A model generated the notes under the pieces. That model saw only the letters and a program-made list of their open reading frames with translations. It was not told where the DNA came from and searched no databases. DNA of 64,000 nucleotides. It comes from Meghimatium bilineatum (Eukaryota > Mollusca > Gastropoda > Stylommatophora > Philomycidae). Position 1 is the stretch's first letter. The number at the start of each line of letters is the position of its first letter. Both the position numbers and the translations under genes were made by a program. Below are positions 12,720-25,500 of this stretch, piece after piece. The stretch lies in assembly GCA_034231615.1 (NCBI GenBank), contig CM067304.1, positions 16,667,944 through 16,731,943 on the forward strand. Direction: 5' to 3'.

Positions 12720-12880
12720 AATCTAAACTAGAATTTCTTCTGCGTTCGCTCTCTGATAACAAATACGGGAGTTCGTGTGATTTCCACGAGAGTGACGTGG
12801 GGGTGCGTGAAGTACGTTGTGATGTTGGTTTCACAACGGAACTGCGTTGTTTTGCGCCTTCCCGCTCAACAATGATGCGT
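12720..12880 (-). repeat. S3 repeat, 3' end portion
   Basis: Opens (on the + strand) with CTTCTGCGTTCGCTCTCTGA and matches 25230-25330 and 52266-52400 through GTTTCACAACGGAACTGCG. On its own strand it ends GAACGCAGAAG, the tail shared with S1 and S2. Confidence 0.6.
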
Positions 12881-13295
12881 TTTTGACGTGCTCTAATTTT
12901 CTATGACAAAATAATAGTAATATTTTATAACAAAGTCAACATACCAGAAAACTACAGGTTTCATATGTAGTCTAATACAATCATGGACTTGAAGTAATGG
13001 GGGTTTATGTAAACAAATGTTTTGTTGTCTTTATTACCCACATTACTTCAACGCTGGTTGGTTGGTGCAGGTTAATAATAAAGAAGTGTCAATTAAACGT
13101 CGATACTACTCAAGTAGTCAATCAAAGCAATTTTACTGCTAATGTCATTTTTATTTCTCGATAAACAACCAATCAGAAGCGGGATTTCCATGTCAATTTC
13201 ACAAGTAGGATGTGCCTAATTCAATCAATAATGTATTTATTGAATTACGCACATCCTTATTTGAATTGTTTCTTTTCCCCTTTCAGCATTGAAGA
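12881..13295. other. Intergenic sequence, nothing recognised
   Basis: AT-rich, no supportable gene. Confidence 0.5.
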
Positions 13296-13299
13296 GGGC

Positions 13300-13610
13300 T
13301 TCACATTTGTGTCGCGTAATATCTCTTACGTGAATATTTGCAAACGTTGCACGGTGACGTACATAGGGCAGACGGGCTAGAGACTTGGAGATCGATTGTC
13401 ACCATTTGCACAAAATCAACCACCTGTTCTTCTGTCGCTGACCACTTTAACGGCGCTGACCATCGGTGTTCTGTTGATGTTCAAGTGACCGCCATCGAAT
13501 CGTGCTCGACTGATGACCGGACTCGATATACGATTGAGAACCGATACATCCACCAATTTGACCCACTAGAACCCATAGGAATTAACATCCATCATTCATT
13601 TCTGTAGATA
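13300..13610 (+). mobile_element. Penelope-like element, GIY-YIG endonuclease domain fragment
   Basis: The first frame gives YVNICKRCTVTYIGQTG, the GIY-YIG hallmark of Penelope-like retroelement endonucleases, then a TAG and a frameshift. The next frame continues SVADHFNGADHRCSVDV and ends INIHHSFL with a stop at 13605. The broken frame means it is a relic. The upstream reverse transcriptase is absent. Confidence 0.75.
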
Positions 13611-13844
13611 TCGTGCAATGTTGTCATTTTATTTTTATGTATTATTGCCAATTTTCTGTTTCGTTTCGTCTCTATCCTTCTAATTTGTTTCATTATTCAT
13701 ACTCTTTAGGATGTCATGTCTCGCCGTTATTTAAAACTTTACTTTAGCAATTTTTCCAACAATGAGGTGTTGAAAGGTCAAATGTGAGACGGTGGTTACT
13801 TAATAATATCAGAGAGACAATATATATATTGTTTATTTGAACAC

Positions 13845-14035
13845 ATTATGAGACTGGGTGGTCTTGGAAACATAGATACAGCAGACAAGAGAGGACAACT
13901 CGATAAAAATTTGATAATCTGACATTGAGGTATGGCAATGGGCCAACAACGATCATTATACAAAATACTGGAAATAGAGAAATCTGGATAACTATGATCG
14001 CCTACGTCAGTCGGCACGGCACTCGATGATGAGAC
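13845..14035 (+). mobile_element. LINE tail fragment
   Basis: The end reads as a degraded version of the RNMIAYASRHGT C-terminus (GATCGCCTACGTCAGTCGGC), as in family A. Related degraded text recurs near 17820-17900. Confidence 0.45.
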
Positions 14036-14159
14036 ATTATTATGTGAATGTAGACAGAACCGTTTCTTGCTCGTCATGTGTTATGTTGTTTCCTGTGAGC
14101 CGAATTATTGGCAGGCAATGCGGCCATCGACAGTACACTGATGAGAAGAGATAAAGCAG

Positions 14160-14650
14160 ACTTGACTCATCATCATCAAGTATCCTCTTTGCAATGAAGG
14201 TTGGCTGCAAAAGAGCTCCAAATCCACTGTCTCTTGTTTTGGTGATGTACTATGCTAGACTGTAACCTGTTCATCTTGTGATGTTATTCTTCCACTTGTT
14301 TCTCTGTCTAACGCTTGCTCGCTTCTCTTTTACTTTACCCTTGTAAGGTCAACAAGGTGTCATGCCTTTTAATGTGTCCAAAATATTTTATTTGCCTGAT
14401 CTTTATTTCTCTTAATAATTCTTTTCTTTATATTAAGTGCTGTTACAACCTATTTGTTTGCATTCTTCTCTTTCCATGGTGTTCTCCCTATTTTTCTATA
14501 TATCCACATCTCAAGAGCATCAATTCTGTCTTCTAATTGTTTGTTTAGTGACCATGTTTCTGAGCCATACATTAATATAGAATAAGTAGAATTTTATAAT
14601 TCTCATTTTTAACTTGTTTAAGACTTGATTAATGCAGCCATAAATTCATT
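14160..14650 (-). mobile_element. LINE family B, 3' tail (antisense)
   Basis: Reverse complement of the family B ORF2 C-terminus: on the - strand it encodes degraded versions of [19 protein letters not shown] and the following helix. Begins with the ATCATCATCAAG end that marks the family's 3' terminus. Confidence 0.75.
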
Positions 14651-14654
14651 GCAA

Positions 14655-15525
14655 AACTAAGACGATGTCTATGAGGCTGACAAAGTACACATACAAAGAA
14701 TATCAGAAATGGACGTGTCTAGATGTGAGGAAAGGAAAAGTAGTATTTTTATTTTGAAAGACCCGAAAATCGCGTACTGTACACTTGACGGGACTCTGAG
14801 ACAGCATACACTGGAATGGTTGCTGGGACGGAGCACTTTTGAGAGTGCTGTGATGATAGTTTTTAAATCAAGAATCTTGATAGTTTTTTTATCCACTAGT
14901 CAATGTGGGCCTATACATACATGCTGTTCGTACGTCGTAACCGACGATGATTACACAGCTCAACTAGGATGATAATGAAAATGATGATATCTGCGATGTG
15001 TATACAAAATGGACAATCTAAATTTTCTGTGACTCCCTCCCTCACCCCCGTCTCTACCACAACAGTCAATTTTTCTTTAAAAGACTATTTCCTATCATGT
15101 GAAATATTTAGAGAAAGCAATAAGTTATTTAGTCCTACTGTCATAAAAGAGGAGGGAGTGGGAATTCTTCCATTTATTTTTGTGGTTGTTTTTTTTAAAT
15201 ATTCCTCTTTGTGTTAATTATGAGGCCATATTTTTTTAAACATTTAAGATTCTCAATATTAATTGGTCAAAAATAAATGAGATAGACGGCTGAGTTGCTC
15301 ACATAATTAAAAAAAAAATTTTGTTTGTCTATGGACATCAAGTTTTATTAGGCTTCATGGGTTAAAATAACAAATTACCAAGAACATAACATTTCTTGAT
15401 ATACACAAGGTGGCCGTTCGGCGTATATTTTATGACAACATATAATGTATTATATATATGACAACATAAATGCCTTATGCAGTACATATATTCCATCACA
15501 CAACAATCTCAATCGGAGTTACCGA
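14655..15525. other. Intergenic sequence, nothing recognised
   Basis: Several short open frames on both strands, none with a recognisable motif. Confidence 0.4.
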
Positions 15526-15529
15526 CCTC

Positions 15530-16330
15530 TGTGCGACTTGTGATTTGCAGATGAAATTGATCTTATGGGCTGGCGTGGAAAAAGAACTTCAAGATCTTCT
15601 AAACTTTAAGAAACTGGCAAAACTTATGGTATGGAAATAAACATCGAGAAAAGCCAAATAATGGCAAACAGAGATGACAAACACGACTTGGGTTAATCTG
15701 GATGAATGGACAGAAACAAGATGAAGTTGATACTTTTAAATACTTGGGATCTTATATGTGCAAGGATGTAAGCACTACCAATGAAATAAAGACTAGATTT
15801 GAAATAACCCCAGCTGCAATGTCCAGATTAAATACCATATGTAAGAGGAAAAATAAATATAGTAGTGAAAATAGGCCTATATAAATCTTTAATAATACCC
15901 ATTCTTTGTACGTATGTGAGAATTTGACAATTATAGTAGAAATGAAAAGAAAATACAGGATTTTGACAACAAAGACTACAGACTAATACTGCGTATCCAT
16001 TATACAGAACATAAAACCAATATGTATGTGCGTGTGTGTGAGCGCGCTTTGCGTGTGTAGCAAAAGAAATACTCTTGCAGGCCAACAAGATCATCTCATG
16101 GCAGTGGTGAAGCGTCGCAGACGTGTGTGGTTTGGCTGAGTGATGAGGCACGATTCTCTTTCCAAAAATGTCCTGCAAGTAACAGTTGAGGATGAAGAAG
16201 AAGAGAGGAAGAGAAAATATGGATGGATAATATTAAAGACCGGACATAATTATGATTCTCCACACTCAAACAAAGAACTAATAACAGAGAGGCGTGACGA
16301 AAAATATATGCTGATGTTTTCACAGTGACA
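15530..16330 (+). mobile_element. LINE family C, reverse transcriptase C-terminal part and tail
   Basis: Degraded frames read CDLRFADEIDLMG (the palm FADD box, here FADE), KTYGMEINIEKSQIMANRDD and NGQKQDEVDTFKYLGSYMC, all conserved just after the active site in LINE reverse transcriptases. Further on, RHDSLSKNVLQVTVE belongs to the C-terminal region. Stops and frameshifts throughout. It ends about 140 bp before the ARPC3 promoter. Confidence 0.75.
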
Positions 16331-16464
16331 TCCCTACCATCATGAAGGGTTATGGCTTTGAAGGTGATGATATACATGAGCGTATGAGGTTGGTTCTCTT
16401 GGGTTTTTTTTATTTTTTTTATTGCATTTGATATTGGCAACTTTGATATTAAGTGGTGGCAACG

Positions 16465-16550
16465 CTCCCCGGAAGTAATCCGGAAGTATGACTAAAAAAC
16501 TGCAGACAATCTGAAACAGACATTAGGCTAAGGAAGGAAAATATTTCAGA
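16465..16550 (+). promoter_or_regulatory. ARPC3: ARPC3 proximal promoter / 5' UTR with two ETS-type sites
   Basis: Two CCGGAAGT motifs lie at 16469-16476 and 16480-16487, 11 bp apart in the same orientation. CCGGAAGT is the ETS/GABP core common in TATA-less housekeeping promoters. They lie 64 bases before the proposed ARPC3 start. No TATA box is visible at a suitable distance. Function is inferred from position and motif only. Confidence 0.55.
16489..16515 (+). other. Possible upstream ORF in ARPC3 leader
   Basis: ATG ACT AAA ... ATC TGA encodes eight residues and ends 35 bases before the ARPC3 ATG. It matters only if transcription starts upstream of 16489, which the sequence cannot show. 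Confidence 0.25.
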
Positions 16551-16556
16551 ATGCCG
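16551..16556 (+). CDS. ARPC3: ARPC3 coding exon 1 (Met-Pro)
   Basis: ATGCCG followed by GTAGGA gives Met-Pro, the first two residues of vertebrate ARPC3, and ends on a codon boundary as exon 2 requires. I found no other ATGCCN directly followed by GT between 16000 and exon 2. The donor is weaker than GTAAGT. Confidence 0.65.
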
Positions 16557-19500
16557 GTAGGACAATTTAATTACAAACTTTATCATTTAGATTATACTCG
16601 ATAAAACTAACCATAATCTTGTCAAGGAAATATACTAGTGTTCTATTTGACTAACGGGTGAGATTTTAAAAGTAGGCATAATCGTAATGTTTATTAGTTT
16701 ATAAGATCTTCTTCAGGCTGTGCAGACACGCCAGATTCATATCATCACGCCCCTTGTTTGTTTAAAAAAAATAAAACTTTTCATATTTTTATTATTATTT
16801 ATTTCTACGTGTTTTCGGACAAGATTTGAAGAAAATAATCATGTAATTGATTTAGTAAATGAAAGAGTCGCATGGAGACAGGGGTTGCTTATCCAATTAT
16901 TAGTAATTATACTTGGACATCTGGGATTAGCGTGTAAGTAACAGTAAATTAGTAAAGTAACGTGTTTGGAAAATTTTGCTTAAGCCTTAAGCGATCCATT
17001 TCTTGTGTCAGGGTTTTATTCAGTGGTATCATCGTTATTCATGTTTGAAACTAGATTTATTAAGTTCTTTAGCCATTTTTCCTTTCATATATGTAACTTT
17101 TAAGAGACCTGGACATGGCAGAAAACAGCAATTATTATGTTTTTTAAAACATCATTTGTTCAAGTTATGTAAATTAGCCAACATTTTAAATATTAATTAG
17201 TTGTACTTGCATCTGAGAATTACAGCTACAGGTGCAGTATGTCTTTGCGAATACAAAAAAAAATAGTTTCTGTGGTATTTTATTATGTTTAATAGATATA
17301 TAATTTATTTTCATTATAATTATGCAAATTAGCAGTCATTTTGAATATAAATTAGTTCTGTGTCAATCTGAACATTCCATAAATGTGATCAACATAAGCG
17401 TCTTGTCTTCACGAACACAAAAATGTATAGTTTGTGTATTAATTATATTATTGAAGATAATTCAGAAATTATCAGCTCAGCTACATTTTGTGGTCACAAG
17501 TTTTATTTATATTTTCCTTTATGTTTCATGTAAATTATTTAGTTGTCAAATTAATTTGAAAAAAATGCATAACTTTTTTCAGTGTTGACGTACATACTTG
17601 GCTGACATATCGTTGAATTGCAATTTTAAGGGCTATCCAACTATATTATTTGTAATTATGTAGCATTATTTTGATTATTGTGTCCAAGTACCTACTTAAC
17701 TTACTTAAATTTAACTAATTAGACTCAAACTAGTCAAATAATCTTTACGTTAATTATTATACTTTATAAAATATTCCTACCAAAAATACTTTGACATATA
17801 TTTTGTTTATTTATTATTATGAGATAACGATATTGAGGTCTAGAGAACATAGATGCAACAGACAGATAGAAGGACTGAGATCGAGGACGATGACATGAGA
17901 AAATAGATAATCATGACTTGGCAAAGACTGATGAAAGAGTTAAAGTGAAAAGATAGGCCTAGTTAGTAATTTAAATTACCTAATTGGGCCAATACATATA
18001 TTAGAAATATAATTGAAGAGATCTTTAAATTATAATTGGCTACGACAGTAATCTTAGCACCTGATAATGATGACCAATCCTAATATATGTAATGTAAGCT
18101 ATGGTATTGAAGTTTTGTAAGTGAAATCTCTTAGTTGCTGTTCTTCTTCTTCAGCATTCATTCTTGAACTCTCACTGGATTTCCCATGTAGCAGAGCCTT
18201 GGTCATACTAGATTTTCAGCAGCAAGTAGGCTTAGTCCAGAAATGGAAATGCCTTGTGTCACTATTTGCTTTGCACCAATGGCCCTATGCATCCATCTTC
18301 AGCAGAAGATGCTATTATCTTCATTATTTTATGCAATTTGTTATATGTATACAGGGCCGACCCCTTTACACAGCTAGTAATCACGGAACATTTGCAAGGA
18401 TTATTATTAAATTCAGGGGGGAGGGGAGGGGGGACATAAAAAAGGTCTTTCGTCCAGCTTTGTGTATGCAATCTCCTCTTTTCTTTTTCATGAGAAATGT
18501 GATGACCTTTTTGTGCAGAAAATTTGTGGGGGAGTTACCCACTTTTTAGCTAAATATTTACTATTAAAAGTCATGTTCTTTATCTTTCGTTCACTTGAAA
18601 CATGTTCTATATCTGTAATTCTGTCTCGTGAATAAAACTCACACTTGAAACATGTTCTATATCTGTAATTCTGTCTCATGAATAAAACTCACACTTGAAA
18701 CATGTCTATATCTGTAATTCTGTCTCGTGAATAAAACTCACACTTGAAACATGTTCTATATCTGTAATTCTGTCTCATGAATAAAACTCACACTTGAAAC
18801 ATGTTCTATATCTGTAATTCTGTCTCCTTAATAAAACTCACTGTCTTTTGTAGTTCATACAGTGTCCCATAGAGCTTTGAATCCAGTGTTGTTTCCTCTG
18901 GCCAATATGTCTGCCTCAGCATTTCATACTCAGAACACTCTGGTAGTATATGTTTGGCCCTCTGTACTGTCTGTAAACATCTCCTTGTCACCAATCAGTC
19001 ATGTTCTGATCTCTTAATTGGAGGGGGGGTGTGGTTATGACCCCCCCACCCCTTGAGTGTGTACCAACTATGTTTCATCCTTTATAGATGACAAAGCATA
19101 TGATCATGTAAAATATGAGAAGCATCATTGTAAATTGACAGTATGCAGTACAAATATGCTGTAAAGGTGGTTGTCATTTTTTAAATAGCATGTTGTGACC
19201 TCTGGTGAGTAACACTGACATCAAAATAAAAATAATGTACATTTAAAAAGAAATAAACAAAATATAATTCATGCAATAATTCATATCATCATCAAGTGCC
19301 GTCTCCGCGACGAAGGTTGGCTGCAACGTATCTCCAACATCTCCTGTCTCTTGTCCTGGTGGTGCACTCTGCTAGACTGTAACCTATCCATCGTGTAATG
19401 TTACTCTCCCACTTGTATCTCTGCCTACCTCTTGCTCGCTTCCCTTTGACTTTACCCTCAAGTAAGGTCTTCAATAGGGTGTCATGTCGTTTAATGTGTC

Positions 19501-22500
19501 CAAAGTATTTTATTTGCCTGAACTTTATTTCTCTTAGTAGTTCTTTCTTCATATTAAGTGTCTTTAGCACCTCTTTATTTGTTTTCTTCTCTTTCCATGA
19601 TGATCTCCCTATTCTTCTATATACCCACATCTCAAAGGCATCAATTTTGTCTTCTAATTGTTTATTTAGTGTCCATGTTTCTGAGCCATACATTAATATG
19701 GAATAGATGTAGTATTTTATAATTCTCATTTTTAACTTGTTTGTAATTTGTTTAGATATTAATAATTTCCTCGTCATTGAAGGTATTTTTAGCCATTCCT
19801 ATTCTCCTTTTAACTTCTGTTTCACATCTGCCATCATTTGTGACTATGTGTCCAAGATATTGATACTGTTTTACTTGTTGTAGTTTCTCTCCCTGTATGT
19901 TTATGTTTACCTCCTGTTCTTCTGTGTCTTTGCTGATTATCATGGTTTTTGTTTTTTGAATATTTATATCCAGTCCATATTCATTACTTGATTTATTGAC
20001 TTGATCTATTAGTCTTTGTAGTTCATGTTCACTTTCTGCTAAAAGAACAATGTCATCTGCTAATTCATATAATAAATAATAAAACTAAAATGTTCTTACA
20101 TCATATAATCATTTGTTATATTCACTTTATTAAATTCAGTTATACTTATGTCTTTGACTATAAAGTCCTAGATGGCTAATAAGTCCTATGCTGACCGCAA
20201 TTAGGGCATGGGATGACCACTGCAGATGATGTTTACTCAATGCATGACTGTCTAGCTACTCGCCACTGTTGAGTTGCTGCATTTCTCCACTTTTCACAAG
20301 ATGTTGCCTATTTTTTGAAACTGTAGAATGCCATGTAGTTCTATTTTGTGCAGCATATTCCTGTGTATCATGTTTTATTTCAAAGCTTTTCAGTGAGGTC
20401 TTTGACAAGTTCTTGTGATGATGATGTTTCTCCTTTGCAAGCTAAGATGAGCATGGCATGAAAAACAATAAAATGTGATGAATAGGTAGAAAAAAGCAAA
20501 ACATTTGCAATTGTCAAATTTAGTTTGGGTTTGTGAGTTCATAGATGCCAGATGAGTCCGATTTGTGCCAGGGAAGTTCTATTGCATTGCATGTAGGAGT
20601 GCAGAAGGTCCAGAGTAGAAGAGTTTTAGGATTTTTCCTTCCACTTCTGTTGCTTGTAAATTGTCCTCAGTGGTTTTTCTTTTCCAAATTTAGTGATCCT
20701 AGCAGTGATCTGGGTGTGCCAAGTTGAGTGATCAAGGGTTATATTCTCCCAGGAGTTAGTATCGATGCTGCAGTGCTTGAATTTGTTATATGATCCTTGA
20801 AGCAGTTTTTCTGCCCTCCGCTTGAACGTTTACCTTCGCACAACTCCCCATAGAATAATCTCTTTGGAAGGCGCTTGTCTGGCATACGGACAATGTGTGG
20901 TTTCTGTTGCATGTGGACAGCATTTGCAATCCGCTAGTGAGGGCTAGATAGAAGAGTAGTTGGAGGATGGAAGAGTTTGGGGCTATTAGCGCTTGAAGAC
21001 ACCCCTGTTCTATCCAAGTGATCACTATGGCCGTTATAACTTTATGTTTCTCCGCCCCTGCCAAGGCTTTCTGACTGAAGACTTGTGGCACTGTGCTCCT
21101 GGTGATAAGGCACATTTAATACCCGTAAAACATAACAGGGCTTTTTTGACGGAGTTCTCTCTATTTTGCTAGTGCTGATCATAATTATAGCTATCAGGCC
21201 TAACTTGACCAGGTCACATCGTGAACATGTCATAGCGGTGTGTAGATATCTATTGACTGGTGTGTGAACAGTTACATTATCCAAGGTTACAGAATTTTTA
21301 CTGCACACGCTTAAGAGCACATCAAAACACAAAGTTAATATTTGTAATCCTTAACAAATAAAAGTAACATCTGCGACTTGGAACATGTCACACTGTATAA
21401 CACATGTCGGAAAGCATAGTTCAGTGTATTTAAATACAATTTAGTGAGATAAACGAATCCTTCTAGAGCTTTTTTTTTGCCACATTCAGATTATATGCCC
21501 TTCTGCAACTCACCATAGAGAAGTATCATCACCATGATGATCTGACATACTTACCACATGATCTTCCCAACGAATCTGACTGCATCAGAAGTGTTGATGC
21601 TAGAGACAACTGCTCTGTCAAGGAAAATTGTATCCGGAATTTTGTCTTGACATCTAATGTTCATAACCTTTCTGAAACAAGTTGTGTGAAGGTGATTTAA
21701 CTTCCTCACATGTCATTTATATACAGTCCCTCACCGAAGATGGGTGTGTTGGGCCATTGGCACATAAAACGGCGACACAATGAATTTCCATTCTCTGGAC
21801 TACATCCTGCTGGAAATCTAGTAGGACCATGGTCCTGTTACGGAGGAGATCCAGCGGAAGTTTTAGATTTAAAGTTGAAGAAGAATACGCAGTCCATGTT
21901 TCACCAGCATATAACAGCACAGGAATTACCAGAATCAATATAAGATAATACTGCATGAAACTTTGTTAAACACTATTAGATGATAAATTAACATCGTTTT
22001 TACTGTTTTCATTGTTTTATATATACTTGAGAAAGATCTGATGGTTCGAAACTTTGTGATAGTCCGTCGTATTCAAGTAAAACTTTCTAAAATCCTGTGT
22101 TCTATGTAAGTACTGTAGGAATTACCAGAATAAGTATATAATAGAAATGGTATGGCCTTATTCAGAGCTGCATAAGAACTACCAAGAAAGAGGACAATAA
22201 CATGATAAGATGACTTTAACATCCATATACAAATTTATAAGAAATGTTGAATAATTGTACGTGAATTTTGCTACATCTTCTTTCATATTCATGTTTATAT
22301 GCAGGCACACACATTAATGTTGTATTTGTATTTTTTCACCAGGCTTACCATTCACAATTTTTGAACCCGCCGAAGCTAATAGGAAACATGGCGCTGCTTC
22401 CTATACGCACACAGTACAAGGGACCAGCTGTGAAAGATAGTAAGTTTTCATTAAAGTATTCCTTGAAAAATATCTGTAGTCACTTGTGGACGCTTAACCT

Positions 22501-25500
22501 TTAAGACTCTGAATTTAAAATTAAGAAACATCCCCTTGGGCCTGAATTATTTTTTGGAAAATTTGCGCTATTGATGGTGAGTGTTTTGAAAACGTGATAA
22601 CTTTTTTGTTTTAAAAGATATAATTTTTTCATATCTAAATAAAGGAGTGAATAGTGAATATAGTCATGTTTTTTGTTGTTGTATGTATGATATGACAGTT
22701 GTGAGCAAGTTGTGAAGTTGAACATTCGGGGAAAAAATCGCAAACGCCATTTTTGAATCGCACATATAACTTCTTGACGACCCTAATACTTGAGAAATGT
22801 GTGGAAACATTGATAAAATCCTCATAAATACCTATACTTATTGTATATATATTGTTTTATATCAAAACTAATATAATATAAACTAAAAAAACGTCTGTCC
22901 GGTCAACACTAGGTCTAGGTCGACACCCAGCGTAATTATTGTCTATGCACACATGTGGCACCCCTAATACATATGTTTTTGAACTACTACACAAACATTC
23001 TTATCAAATAACAACATATTAAACACAAAAAACAACAATTAAAACATGTAGTCACGATCACTTACCCATGCCACGCGGTACTCAATTTGATAGTAAAATA
23101 CAGCAGAAAATGGCTAAAGTCGCTCTAGAAATACGTTGACAAATTCAACCGGCTTTCTCTCTCTTACAATCGTAATGTGTAAAGGAATTTGACCTTTAAA
23201 CTGACACGTATTCCTAGCTTCGTATGGCAGGAATTCTACGTCATATAAGCTTTAACTTCATGAAGTTCTGTACTCGGGAATGGAGCTATATCGTATGGCG
23301 CATGATTGCAGGCAATGTGGGATGCACACGCAAGGTGCAATGTTGCGACCATAGGGTCCTAAAGAGGCAATGAAGGAGTAGACTCATTGGTGGGTAATGG
23401 CACAGTAGTGAAGAGATAGGACCAAGCTAATAATGACAATCATTGGTTTACTACAGAATGAAGAATATAGCACCGCAGGTGATTATTGTACCAAACATGA
23501 GAAAAATGGGGGTGACCACGGATGAGGGGGAGAAAGTGTGACCTCTCTGGAAAGATCTGATCACATAATCAGCATCTAAGACTAAGTCTGCATACTATTG
23601 GATTACTGCTGGAAAGGAGAGCGGAGCACTTATGGGAACGTCTTCAAGTTATAAGAACGCTACAAAGGGATTTTGAGAATACAATGGACAATTAAAAAAG
23701 ATAAACTAAGAAGTGTTAAGAATAGTAATCATTAAAGAAGGTTATAACAAGATACAGTGGAATCCCTCTGTTAAAAAAGGTTATAACAACAATATACAGT
23801 GGAATTCCTGCATCTGGGTAGACAATACCTTGAAGGTAAAACACAGCATTGATTTCATGGTCAATCCAAATAAAGCAAAATATATTAGACATCAAATACA
23901 TTTAATAAAGGATAATAGGCATACAACTGATAGAGGAAGAAAGAACAACCACACTAATTCAAATATACGCACCTTGCAATGATAACAACAAAGTTGAAGA
24001 AACTACTGTATTTTTGTAAACCCTCTAATATACGAAGATAAGGAAAATTAGTAAAAACATAAACGCATTGTTATTAGCATGTAAGAAGTACAACATGAAA
24101 ATTAACATTAAAAATAGACGTTATGAAAATTAGCAAGTCTGCAGCACCAGTGGATATGACAATTTCATTTTGTTTTCCTTTTGCGCTGAAGTTAGCGCAT
24201 AGGGCAGAGATCAGATCTCTCTCCACTTCTGTCTGTTCAAAGCTATTCTGTGCAGTTCTTGAATAGTATGGATATTGATTGTTTTACTTTCTCTAAGTAC
24301 CATTCTTCTGGATATAACAATAGATAACACCAAAGTGAAACAAGTATTTAAATATCTATTCAGCTTTTTTTCTGAAAATGGAAGACAAGACAGAGAAATA
24401 GAAACAAGGTGCCAGAAAGCACACATACCAACTTTGACCATTACTTCGTCACCCAAAGATCAAGATGGAAATCAAAAGACAGATATCTACAGTTTTTATA
24501 CCAACATTCTGCTACCAATGTCAAACATGGTCTTTAACAGCCTTGCAGCAGAGGAAAATTGTTACATGTGAAATTAAGTGTCAGAGAAAAGTTGCAATGA
24601 TTAATAAACTAGATAAAATAAGAAATTAGGAAAAGAGTTGGTATAATATCATGTATTGATCATATTGAAAGACAGCAAGTAAAATAGTTTGGTCATCTTA
24701 TGAGAATGAACCCAAACCAAATACCAATAAGAGCATATAATACAAGAATATCCAGGCATAATGCCACAAAGGTAGACCAAGAAATGGTGGTTAGAAAACA
24801 TCAAGATAGCCTTGAACAAACATGGACTTAATGCAACCAATGCAACATTTCTGGCCTTGGAACAACAACTTAAGCTCCCATATCTGTGCTTAACGGCAAG
24901 TGTGAATATGATCAACCATCATTCACCTGGGGACAGACAATAGACAATCAGAAAAATATAATGAATGCATTGTGTCATGGCTTACAGCTTAGCTGCAATC
25001 TCTGCATCTTTCAGCCCGCTACAGCAGACTTCTGGACCCCTACATCATGTCAAATCTATGAGATAAGACAGACAATTCCAGCCCAGAAACCTTCTTAGTC
25101 GCCTCTTATGATATGCATGGCAGGTCACAGTGTTGCTATTCTCTGCTCCCCTTTTAGGCCTAGTTATCACAGCCAAGCTGTAACTCATGACACAGCACAT
25201 CCCGTTCTCCTGACTACATCCTTCTTCTTCTGTGTCCGCTCTCATATACCCACAATGACTATATCTTGTGATTTCCGCCGGGGAGCGTGAAGTACGTTGA
25301 GCTGCAAGTTCCACAGTAGAACTGTGTTATATGCACCTCTGTTGGCTACTTGTGGTCTGGGCGTCCGAGGTCCAGCACATCCGTTTTCATCATGCCTTTA
25401 ATTCGGGTATGCTTCCCTAGTCTGTGACAGCCTGTCTATCTGTTGCAATTTGACGTACTCTGCCTGTTGTCCATTGGGTACTGAACCGTTTCTCATCGGC

